Positions 7,401 through 13,051 of a stretch of DNA of 13,051 nt are shown here, piece after piece. The stretch spans positions 1 to 13,051 of the forward strand of contig RKSA01000085.1 in the NCBI GenBank assembly GCA_007571115.1, given 5' to 3'. The notes under the pieces were generated by a model. The model was not told the origin of the DNA. It worked only from the letters and a program-made list of their open reading frames with translations, and did not search any database. The position numbers were made by a program, and so were the translations under genes. The stretch comes from Gammaproteobacteria bacterium. Lineage in GTDB: Bacteria; Pseudomonadota; Gammaproteobacteria; Pseudomonadales; Pseudohongiellaceae. Each line of letters begins with the position of its first letter. Within the stretch, counting starts at the first letter, position 1.

Positions 7401-9179
7401 TCAATCGCTGATCGTCAAGCGCAATGGCTGGGGAAGGTAGACGATGTCACCGGGAACCTGGTAGGCGAGATAGATGAGCAGTTCGAGGCCCGCCATGTCG
7501 GCACTGATCGGGAAATTATCAACGATGTGAAAGCGTTCGCGAACGCGCAGGCTTCGTTCCGGCGTGGCGGCCCTGAGACCTTGCAAGGTGCCATCCCAGC
7601 TCGTCAGGCCGATTTCGCGGTCCAACTGGAAGAACTCGCTCGAATCGGCGCTGACGAGCACGTGGAACGAGCCGGCAAGGCCAAGATGTTCGGCGGCGAC
7701 CTCGACTTCGGCGAGCAGGCGCAGGCGGTCGCCGACTCGCAGGGTTTCGGTGTAGCGGGGCTCGTCGTTGACCTGGGCCGCCAATGCCAGCCTTGCCAAA
7801 CCGCTCGCGCCGCTGATGCTCGAGCCAAGCGACGCCGGCGCCTCGGCAAGGACTCGCGCATGCCATGCCTCGACCTGGGGAGCGACGACATTGAGCGTCG
7901 CCGCGGCATCGGCGCCGAGCTCGCTGCCCGGTTCGCGGCCGCAAGGATGGCCTGCACAGGCGAGCTGCGGGTTCGAGAACAGCGCGGTTCGCGCCTCCAC
8001 CGCAAACTCCGCAGGAGTCGCCATGATCGTGGCGAACTCGCCGTCGACGCCGTGGCCAGTGGCATGGTCGAAGGTGCCACCACGACCGGCTTCGCGGTGC
8101 GAATGCGTCAGGCCCATGTTATGCCCAAGCTCATGGGCGAGCACGAGCTCGTCTTCGCAGTCGAGGGCAACCCAGGCGAAGCCTAGCGCGCGCTCGGCAG
8201 CATCGCTGAAGTCGCCTTGCATGTCGTAGCCGCCTATCGGCGCGAGGCCGCAGCGACCAGCGCCTTGCCGGGCGCCGAACAGCACCACGAGATCGGCGCC
8301 GTGGCGCAGGCGCAGTTGCTCGAGAGCGGCAAACTCCGAATGGCTGCCATCGAGCAGGCTCGCCAGCGCTGCTTCGGCGCTCGGCGCGAGCTCGTCGGGA
8401 AGGGGCTCAAAATGCACCGGGCGCAGGCGAAGCCGCACTCCGCTCTCGGCATAGGCTTGATTCGCGACATTGACGAGTTCGTTGATGCGGTTTTCCACAG
8501 CGCCAGGATACTCGCCCGCCGCAGCCGGAGTATGCAAGGCCATGAAGTCGATCAGTGCCGCAGAATTGTCGACCGACGCGGGATCATCAGGATCGGTGGC
8601 GCGGATTGCCTCGATGAAATCGCTGCTGCCGTCACCATCGCTGTCGGTCAGGACATCGTGGACGACGGGAACCACCAGATCGAGCCGCAAGTCGCCAACG
8701 AAAGCCGAAGCGACTACGCCAGGCCGGCTCGCTGCCGAGGTCGCGACGGTGACCGCGATCGAACGACGCGCGCCAGGCGAAAAATCGCCAAGAGCACAAT
8801 GCAGCACTTCCTGCCCCGAAGCGCTCGGCTGCCGCCGGCAAGAGCCCGGCGCCGAAACCAGGCTCGTATTCTCGAGCAGAAAATAGATTTCCAGCGAAAC
8901 CCCGGAACGCGCTCCGCCATCGTTCGCCAGCAGATAGTCGATCGTGAGCCGCTCGCCGAGCACGACACTGGAAGCATCGCTCTGCTGCGAAAAGCCGAAA
9001 CCGCCAGCGTCAGTAGCCGTCCCAGCGTGCCCCGAGCCCGCCAGCACATCGTGCGCCAGCGATGGCAACAGCAAGCCAGCCAAGCAAGCAGCACGCAACA
9101 CCGAGCTTCCAGGCAAGCGCCTGGATTGCAGCCGTCGAATCAGGCACATCGCCGCTGAAACCGAAAAAAACCCGCGCAT
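7401..9179 (-). CDS. Secreted metzincin-type zinc metalloprotease (reprolysin-like) with EF-hand-like loop
   Basis: A 592-residue predicted exported zinc protease. Residues 1-47 are a long basic n-region followed by a hydrophobic core (VLRAACLAGLLLPSLA), with a likely cleavage near HDVLA-GSG. Residues ~70-175 form a beta-rich domain of DUF11/CARDB style. DSDGDGSSDFIE at 179-190 is an EF-hand-like calcium loop. The protease domain spans ~205-440: zinc signature HELGHNMGLTH (H349, E350, H353, H359) and a probable Met-turn at M386 in TIMATP. The next segment, FSNPQ..CAGHPCG, is typical of bacterial reprolysin-like enzymes. The last ~140 residues are another beta-type domain; no sorting signal was recognised. 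The chosen ATG (9179) has AGGTAGAGG immediately upstream. An upstream TTG (9245) coincides with a possible -35 box and is rejected; ATG 9149 lacks a ribosome site. It converges with the dehydrogenase 41 bp away. The natural substrate is unknown. Confidence 0.88.
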   Translation of the reverse strand: MRGFFSVSAAMCLIRRLQSRRLPGSSVLRAACLAGLLLPSLAHDVLAGSGHAGTATDAGGFGFSQQSDASSVVLGERLTIDYLLANDGGARSGVSLEIYFLLENTSLVSAPGSCRRQPSASGQEVLHCALGDFSPGARRSIAVTVATSAASRPGVVASAFVGDLRLDLVVPVVHDVLTDSDGDGSSDFIEAIRATDPDDPASVDNSAALIDFMALHTPAAAGEYPGAVENRINELVNVANQAYAESGVRLRLRPVHFEPLPDELAPSAEAALASLLDGSHSEFAALEQLRLRHGADLVVLFGARQGAGRCGLAPIGGYDMQGDFSDAAERALGFAWVALDCEDELVLAHELGHNMGLTHSHREAGRGGTFDHATGHGVDGEFATIMATPAEFAVEARTALFSNPQLACAGHPCGREPGSELGADAAATLNVVAPQVEAWHARVLAEAPASLGSSISGASGLARLALAAQVNDEPRYTETLRVGDRLRLLAEVEVAAEHLGLAGSFHVLVSADSSEFFQLDREIGLTSWDGTLQGLRAATPERSLRVRERFHIVDNFPISADMAGLELLIYLAYQVPGDIVYLPQPLRLTISD

Positions 9180-9217
9180 CGCCTCTACCTGCGACCTCCG
9201 CCGCCCCGATGTGGGAA

Positions 9218-9245
9218 TTTTTACCAATTTTCGCGCTACACTCAA
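9218..9245 (-). promoter_or_regulatory. Possible promoter of the metalloprotease gene
   Basis: On the minus strand TTGAGT (9240-9245) and TAAAAA (9218-9223) are separated by 16 bases, each 4/6 to the sigma70 consensus. They lie in an AT-rich pocket upstream of the ribosome site, giving a leader of about 30 bases. This is a moderate to weak match; no regulator site was recognised. Confidence 0.3.
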
Positions 9246-9260
9246 GCCCGATCACAGCCC

Positions 9261-9297
9261 CGGCCCCCTCGATGGCAAACGAATGATCTGGGAAAGG
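9261..9297 (+). pseudogene. Remnant of the 3' end of a DUF1428 gene (left direct repeat)
   Basis: Read in the plus frame this stretch encodes GPLDGKRMIWER, against APFDGKRMIWGG near the end of the intact DUF1428 gene. The bases 9261-9292 match 12833-12864 at 28 of 32 positions. Two of the four differences are silent third-position changes (GAT/GAC, AAA/AAG), and the other two change one residue each (GPL versus APF). That pattern suits descent from a coding copy, not chance. The rest of such a gene is absent: to the left is the start region of the oppositely oriented protease, and to the right similarity fades after 9297. It is too short to be functional. It marks the left side of the methyltransferase-nuclease module. 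Confidence 0.6.
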
Positions 9298-9529
9298 TCA
9301 CGAAAATCGCATGCCCGCCAGATTTCCTGCTACAACCAGAAAAGCGATGGGGCCATCACTGGACCGGCAGGGAGAATCATCGTATCTTTGTTCGCGGACG
9401 GCGCACCTCCTTCTGTTCGCTGAAAACCAGGTCTTCGCAAACCCCGTTTCAGCAGGACGCACCGCCTGCTTCAACCCACCATGCACCGGATTTGACAATG
9501 CGATGAGTAGCAGGGAAAGACAGGAAGCG
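9298..9529. other. Non-coding leader of the methyltransferase-nuclease module
   Basis: No protein-like reading frame is recognised here. The open plus frame from ATG 9311 encodes a sequence of no apparent family and lacks a ribosome site. A weak promoter-like pair TGGACC (9360-9365) and TATCTT (9383-9388), spacing 17, could drive the module. A perfect TTGACA at 9492-9497 has no matching -10. A small inverted repeat, AGCAGG/CCTGCT (9451-9456 and 9465-9470, 8-base loop), has no T tract. No controller-protein operator repeat was recognised. Confidence 0.4.
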
Positions 9530-11782
9530 ATGCGCGTCTCGTACAGGTCGACAGATGCCCTTCGCACTCACGGGATCCATGCTCAGCAGATGGAGCTTCC
9601 GCTCGCGAATGGCCAGCCGACGAATATCCCGCTTTCTGTCGTCCAGGGTCCACGAGCGATCGAGGACGAGGACTTCCCCTTCGAAGCCCTGAGCGATATC
9701 GCGGAAATCGAGAGCTGGCGCAAGGAAATTAACCGCCCCCCATATCATATCCACAAGTGGTGGGCGCACCGGCTCGGCTCGGTGTTTCGTGCCATGGTCA
9801 TCGGCGCCTTTGCGCCGAGAGGCAGCGATCTCATCGATCTGTTCTACCGACCGGTGCGCATCACGGATGCTGTCGTCTTCGATCCATTCATGGGGAGCGG
9901 CACGACCGTCGGCGAGTCCGCGAAGCTGGGTGTGCGTGCCATTGGCCGCGATATCAATCCGGTAGCGCACTTCTTGGTCAAAAATGCACTTTCGCTTCAT
10001 GACCGGAAAGGGATTCTGCGGGAGTTTCGTGCCATGGAGCGGGATGTTGCGGCTCGGATACGCCGGTTCTACCGTGCCTCGCTACCGGATGGCATGCAAG
10101 TCGATGTGCTTTACTTTTTCTGGGTGAAGACCGTTGACTGCCCGAAATGCCGAGCGAATGTCGATCTGTTTTCGTCATACGTGTTCGCTCGGCACACCTA
10201 TCCGAAGAAGCATCCGGAAGCACGGGCGGTATGCCCGCATTGCGGCGCCATCTGCCAAGTTCATTATGATGCTTCCGTTACCCGATGCTCCTGCTGCAAG
10301 CAGGCATTCGATGTCCGAGCAGGGCCCGCCAACGGGCGCAAGGCGACCTGCCCGTCGTGCTCGCACAGCTTCGTCATCGCCGAAACGGTGCGGAAGAACG
10401 GGCGGGCACCCTCGCACCGCCTCTACGCAAAGCTCGTTCTGATGCCGGATGGGAGCAAAGCCTATCTCTCCGCCACCGACGAAGACCGTCGGCTGTATGC
10501 CGAGGCCGAGGATGCGCTGGCGCAGCGCCTCGATGCCTTTCCGGTTGCTCCGATCAAGCCAGGCTACAACACCGATCAGGCACTCGGCTACAACTACCGC
10601 TACTGGCACGAGATGTTCAATGCGCGACAGTTGCTGTGCCTCTCGATTCTGGCGTCGCGCATCGGAGCAATCGCGGATCCGGCTCGGCGCGATCTGCTGA
10701 CCTGTCTGTTTTCGGGGACGTTGGAGTTCAACAATCTGTTTGCTTCCTACAAGGGCGAGGGGACGGGCGCGGTGCGTCACATGTTCTCCCACCACATCCT
10801 CAAACCAGAGCGTGTACCACTCGAAGCCAACGTGTGGGGGACTCGAAAGAGCTCCGGCTCGTTCTCCACGATCTTCGAGGGCCGCATCCGGCGCGCGCTG
10901 GATTATGCCGACCGCCCGTTCGAGCTGCGTCCGGGCAGTCGAAACGGACGCAGTACCGGAGAGAAGGTGTACGGATTGTCCGAGAAGATCGGTTTTCCTC
11001 TTGCAAAGGACTACCGGGATTTCGCCGGAGGCAAGCGCATCTATCTGTCCTGCGGCGACTCGAGCGCAACCGATATCGACGAAAAATCGGTCGATGCGAT
11101 TTTGACCGACCCTCCATTCTTCGACAATGTTCACTATTCGCAACTCGCGGACTTCTTCCACGTCTGGCAGCGTCATATCCTCGGCGCCGATGGATATCGG
11201 GAAAACAGTACGACGCGCTCGCCGCACGAGGTCCAGAGCGCCGACGCCGAAACGTTCGAGGAAAGGCTGGGCGCCGTTTTGACGGAAGCGCATCGCGTTC
11301 TGAAGGACGACGGTATCCTTGCGTTTACCTACCATCACTCCAGATCCGAAGGGTGGCGATCAGTGCTTGCCGCACTCATGACTGCGGGATTCGGAGTGAC
11401 AGCGGCGCACCCCGTCAAGGCGGAAATGTCGGTGGCAATGCCAAAGCGCCAAGCCCGGGAGCCGATCGACCTCGACATCATCGTGGTATGCCGCAAGCGG
11501 TCGGCGTTCATGCCGCATCATTGGAACGGCGATCTCTGGGACATCGTGCTTCCCGCAGCGGCTAATCAGGTAGCCCGGCTTCGGAACGCAGGACGGCGCT
11601 TGAGTCGCAATGACGTTCGCGTCATCGTTATGGCCCAGATGCTGCGGCAGCTTTCGTCATCGCCCACTGTCGAGACAGCGCTGGGCCTGCTGGAAGCCAG
11701 TACCCGGGATGTCGAAAGCCACATCGACCATCTACATGCCACCGACTCTACTGCGGCCACCATCCACGGGGCCGGGGGTTGA
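9530..11782 (+). CDS. Zn-ribbon-containing DNA methyltransferase (predicted adenine-specific, COG1743-like)
   Basis: A predicted SAM-dependent amino-methyltransferase of 750 residues, probably the modification enzyme of the module. Near the N-terminus is HKWWAHR (75-81), a motif I DPFMGSGTT (118-126) and GRDINP (139-144). An insert then carries CxxC pairs at 204-207 (CPKC), 235-238 (CPHC), 253-256 (CSCC) and 274-277 (CPSC), which resemble zinc ribbons. A conserved-looking GYNYRYWHEMFNARQLL is at 354-370. Motif IV, DAILTDPPF, is at 522-530. The order motif I - long insert - motif IV matches the 'adenine-specific methylase containing a Zn-ribbon' family from memory. The target base and site are not readable; N4-cytosine remains possible. 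ATG 9530 was chosen for AGGAAG 4-5 bases upstream and because family-like sequence begins soon after. ATG 9503 and 9311 are open in frame. The nuclease gene follows 3 bp later. Composition is less GC-rich than the left half. Confidence 0.88.
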   Translation: MRVSYRSTDALRTHGIHAQQMELPLANGQPTNIPLSVVQGPRAIEDEDFPFEALSDIAEIESWRKEINRPPYHIHKWWAHRLGSVFRAMVIGAFAPRGSDLIDLFYRPVRITDAVVFDPFMGSGTTVGESAKLGVRAIGRDINPVAHFLVKNALSLHDRKGILREFRAMERDVAARIRRFYRASLPDGMQVDVLYFFWVKTVDCPKCRANVDLFSSYVFARHTYPKKHPEARAVCPHCGAICQVHYDASVTRCSCCKQAFDVRAGPANGRKATCPSCSHSFVIAETVRKNGRAPSHRLYAKLVLMPDGSKAYLSATDEDRRLYAEAEDALAQRLDAFPVAPIKPGYNTDQALGYNYRYWHEMFNARQLLCLSILASRIGAIADPARRDLLTCLFSGTLEFNNLFASYKGEGTGAVRHMFSHHILKPERVPLEANVWGTRKSSGSFSTIFEGRIRRALDYADRPFELRPGSRNGRSTGEKVYGLSEKIGFPLAKDYRDFAGGKRIYLSCGDSSATDIDEKSVDAILTDPPFFDNVHYSQLADFFHVWQRHILGADGYRENSTTRSPHEVQSADAETFEERLGAVLTEAHRVLKDDGILAFTYHHSRSEGWRSVLAALMTAGFGVTAAHPVKAEMSVAMPKRQAREPIDLDIIVVCRKRSAFMPHHWNGDLWDIVLPAAANQVARLRNAGRRLSRNDVRVIVMAQMLRQLSSSPTVETALGLLEASTRDVESHIDHLHATDSTAATIHGAGG

Positions 11783-11785
11783 TCC

Positions 11786-12526
11786 GTGTCGAACCCATCC
11801 GCCATCTTCAAGCTGTGCGTTCGGTCAATCCGCGACGGCGCACTCATCGAGCGTGAGGGAGAGAGGGACAAGGAATTCCATTTTCAGAACTGGTTCGGGA
11901 GGCGCCTCGACGAGCTTGGTTTGAACTACGACGCCCCGGGTCGCAACACGTATCCTGATTTTCGTCTTGTGCAACACGCCGAAGGCTACGAACTCAAGGG
12001 CCTTGCCTACCCGGGACGTGAGGCCAACTACGACTGCAACAGCCAGATACCTTGTGGCGAGCATAACGGGCGGCAAGTCTACTATGTGTTCGGTCGCTAC
12101 CCGGCGAAGCCGGACGGAAACCGCTATCCCGTGCTCGATCTGGTGCTTTGCCACGGAAGCTTCCTCAATGCAGACAACACCTATGTACACGAGAACAAGA
12201 GCTTCCGGGGTCTCGGAAGTTACGGCGACATTCTTCTGCGCGACCGCAAGATGTATGTCGCACCAACTCCGTTCGCCTTGGCGGAAGGCACAGCACACCG
12301 GCGTACTCTGATTCTGCCGGTGAAGCATCCGGTCGACGACGATCTCGCAGAATGCGGTACACTGATCCGCCGTGAAACTGAGAAAGTCGTCGTGGCCTAC
12401 AGCTTCGATCTTCTGAGCAATGAGATCGAAACGAGACTCGTAGACAATCCAAATGCAGGGGGAGAGCATGCATTCAAGGCATACCGCACGCTCGACGACC
12501 CTCCAGAATCCGTAAAGGTTGACTGA
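11786..12526 (+). CDS. Putative PD-(D/E)XK restriction endonuclease paired with the methyltransferase
   Basis: A 246-residue protein that I do not recognise as a named family. Residues 57-71 carry a PD-(D/E)XK nuclease signature: P57-D58, ten residues, then E69-L70-K71 (TYPDFR...GYELKGL). It is followed by a hydrophobic strand, RQVYYVFGRY (96-105), as in the core of this fold. E30 in DKEFHFQNWF could be the extra acidic residue of the first helix. No helicase, ATPase, HNH or transmembrane part is present, so a type II-like cutter is the most natural reading. The GTG start (11786) lies 3 bp after the methyltransferase stop, with a GGGGG run 7 bases upstream as a possible ribosome site. Co-translation with the methyltransferase supports the restriction role. 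The alternative is a nuclease-fold accessory protein; cleavage activity is inference only. Confidence 0.72.
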   Translation: MSNPSAIFKLCVRSIRDGALIEREGERDKEFHFQNWFGRRLDELGLNYDAPGRNTYPDFRLVQHAEGYELKGLAYPGREANYDCNSQIPCGEHNGRQVYYVFGRYPAKPDGNRYPVLDLVLCHGSFLNADNTYVHENKSFRGLGSYGDILLRDRKMYVAPTPFALAEGTAHRRTLILPVKHPVDDDLAECGTLIRRETEKVVVAYSFDLLSNEIETRLVDNPNAGGEHAFKAYRTLDDPPESVKVD

Positions 12527-12527
12527 A

Positions 12528-12893
12528 ATGCCCTATATCGATGGTTTCGTCCTGGCGGTTCCTGCTGCCAACAGGCAGGCCTTTGTCGAGCACGCCAAAT
12601 ACGTCGATGGCCTGATCCGGAAGTTCGGTGCGACCCGCATCGTCGAATGCTGGGCTGACGACGTTCCCGACGGCAAGTTGACCGACATGCGCAAGGCGGT
12701 GCAGGCGCAAGACGACGAGGTCGTCGTGTTCTCCTGGGTCGAATGGCCCGACAAGGAAACCAGGACCGAAGGCTTCCGCAAGATGGAAGAACACGCCAAG
12801 ACCGACGAGCGCTGGAACGCGCAAGAGCATCCCGCCCCCTTCGACGGCAAGCGAATGATCTGGGGAGGCTTCAAGCCGATCGTCGAGCTTTGA
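12528..12893 (+). CDS. DUF1428 family protein (YbaA-like)
   Basis: A 121-residue small cytoplasmic protein of the DUF1428 family, to which E. coli YbaA belongs; no established function, with a ferredoxin-like alpha/beta-barrel type fold expected. Family hallmarks are MPYIDGFVLAVP at the start, WADDVPDGKLTDM (about 45-57), DDEVVVFSWVEWP (about 64-76) and the terminal PFDGKRMIWGGF. Length is normal. ATG 12528 was chosen because MPYIDGF is the family start; the TTG three codons earlier is rejected. Only 1 bp separates it from the nuclease stop, and an AAAGG lies about 9 bases upstream, so it is now probably read from the module's transcript. Its codons are GC-rich like the left part of the window, unlike the module. 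Its 3' end is duplicated at 9261-9292. Confidence 0.92.
   Translation: MPYIDGFVLAVPAANRQAFVEHAKYVDGLIRKFGATRIVECWADDVPDGKLTDMRKAVQAQDDEVVVFSWVEWPDKETRTEGFRKMEEHAKTDERWNAQEHPAPFDGKRMIWGGFKPIVEL
12833..12864 (+). repeat. Right direct repeat (3' end of DUF1428 gene)
   Basis: This is the intact partner of 9261-9292: 28 of 32 bases identical, same orientation, 3572 bp apart, including the unbroken 13-base core CGAATGATCTGGG. The two copies bracket the methyltransferase, the nuclease and most of the DUF1428 gene. It resembles a duplicated gene end left by recombination; no integrase gene is in view. Confidence 0.65.
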
Positions 12894-12982
12894 CCGCCGC
12901 TGGCAAAGAGGCGAGTCGCACTAGCCACTTTTGGCGACATCTTCCGCAGGATGGCCGCAGTGCCTCGAATGGCTTTGCAGGT

Positions 12983-12999
12983 GCCTCTGCGAGAGAGGC
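12983..12999. terminator. Hairpin between convergent genes, possible bidirectional terminator
   Basis: GCCTCT and AGAGGC form a perfect 6-bp stem around the 5-base loop GCGAG. It lies between the DUF1428 stop and the stop of the minus-strand gene at the right edge, where a terminator is expected. No T tract follows on either strand, so Rho-independent function is doubtful. Confidence 0.3.
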
Positions 13000-13008
13000 G
13001 ATTCCGGC

Positions 13009-13051
13009 CTACAAGCTCAGTTGGGCTCGCAGCCAGAGGGTGCGGCCGGGT
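13009..13051 (-). CDS. C-terminal end of a possible outer-membrane beta-barrel protein (partial)
   Basis: On the minus strand the window edge reads PGRTLWLRAQLSL and then TAG (13009-13011). The pattern GRT-x-WL with alternating hydrophobic residues up to the last position resembles the closing beta-strand of TonB-dependent receptors and related outer-membrane barrels, although such proteins usually end in phenylalanine and this one ends in leucine. Only 13 codons are visible, so this rests on pattern alone. It could equally be chance. Confidence 0.35.
   Translation of the reverse strand, partial: PGRTLWLRAQLSL

Noticed and set aside
6834..8186. 450-codon plus-strand frame spanning the dehydrogenase end and protease end
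   Set aside because: It is an alternate frame of the dehydrogenase and then antisense to the protease, with arginine-rich low-information sequence.
9180..9245. TTG start giving a 614-residue metalloprotease
   Set aside because: It would add a charged stretch before the signal peptide and would overlap the AT-rich promoter-like element; ATG 9179 has a ribosome site.
9451..9470. Inverted repeat AGCAGG/CCTGCT as a terminator or operator
   Set aside because: Only a 6-bp stem with an 8-base loop and no T tract; expected by chance in this sequence length.
9311..9529. N-terminal extension of the methyltransferase to ATG 9311
   Set aside because: No ribosome site at 9311 and the 73 extra residues look unlike protein. 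ATG 9530 has AGGAAG in place. ATG 9503 is not excluded.
10175..11338. 387-codon minus-strand frame in the methyltransferase
   Set aside because: Antisense to a gene with clear methyltransferase motifs; no family resemblance.
9246..12527. Transposon or insertion sequence carrying the methyltransferase module
   Set aside because: No transposase, integrase or terminal inverted repeats were found. The direct repeats are gene-end copies, not short target duplications.
9530..12893. BREX, DISARM or DUF1156/DUF499-type defence island
   Set aside because: No helicase, ATPase, phosphatase or phospholipase-D-type partner gene is present; only a methyltransferase and a small nuclease-like gene are visible.
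1..13051. tRNA, rRNA, riboswitch or CRISPR elements
   Set aside because: No cloverleaf-like segment, regularly spaced repeats or conserved RNA motif was recognised by eye on either strand; this was not a covariance-model search.

Overview
The window looks like chromosomal DNA from a high-GC gammaproteobacterium. The signs are AcnB-type aconitase, a PepN-type M1 aminopeptidase, a GlpG-like rhomboid, NAD kinase, and the gene order nadK-rhomboid-DUF2797-pepN, which I remember from pseudomonad-like genomes. The genus cannot be named from this sequence. Coding density is very high, and long antisense ORFs are common GC-driven shadows. I see no tRNA, rRNA, CRISPR array or complete insertion sequence.

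Left part (1-6000), core metabolism. The last 163 residues of aconitate hydratase B (+) converge with pepN (-). A minus-strand cluster is transcribed from about 6035 leftwards: nadK, then a rhomboid protease whose start overlaps the nadK stop, then a DUF2797 zinc-cluster protein 8 bp further on, then pepN after a 46-bp AT-rich gap. An extended -10 promoter (TGCTATACT) lies just upstream of nadK.

Middle part (6088-9179). A TviB/WbpO-type nucleotide-sugar 6-dehydrogenase (+) stands without other polysaccharide genes. It converges with a secreted metzincin-type zinc metalloprotease (-), which has a signal peptide, an N-terminal beta-rich domain, an EF-hand-like calcium loop and the HELGHNMGLTH active site.

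Right part (9180-12893), accessory. Two tightly linked plus-strand genes form a candidate restriction-modification unit. The first is a Zn-ribbon DNA methyltransferase (motif I DPFMGSGTT, motif IV TDPPF, four CxxC pairs between them). The second is a small protein with a PD-x10-ELK nuclease signature. The unit ends 1 bp before a DUF1428 (YbaA-like) gene. A 32-bp imperfect copy of the 3' end of that gene (28/32 identical) lies at 9261-9292, just before the unit. The module is therefore bracketed by direct repeats of a host-gene end, which suggests acquisition by recombination. Codon use and sampled GC in the module differ from the left half.

The right edge (12894-13051) holds a hairpin and, on the minus strand, what may be the last 13 residues of an outer-membrane barrel protein.

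The most interesting item is the methyltransferase-nuclease pair and its repeat-marked boundary. The other genes belong to known families.
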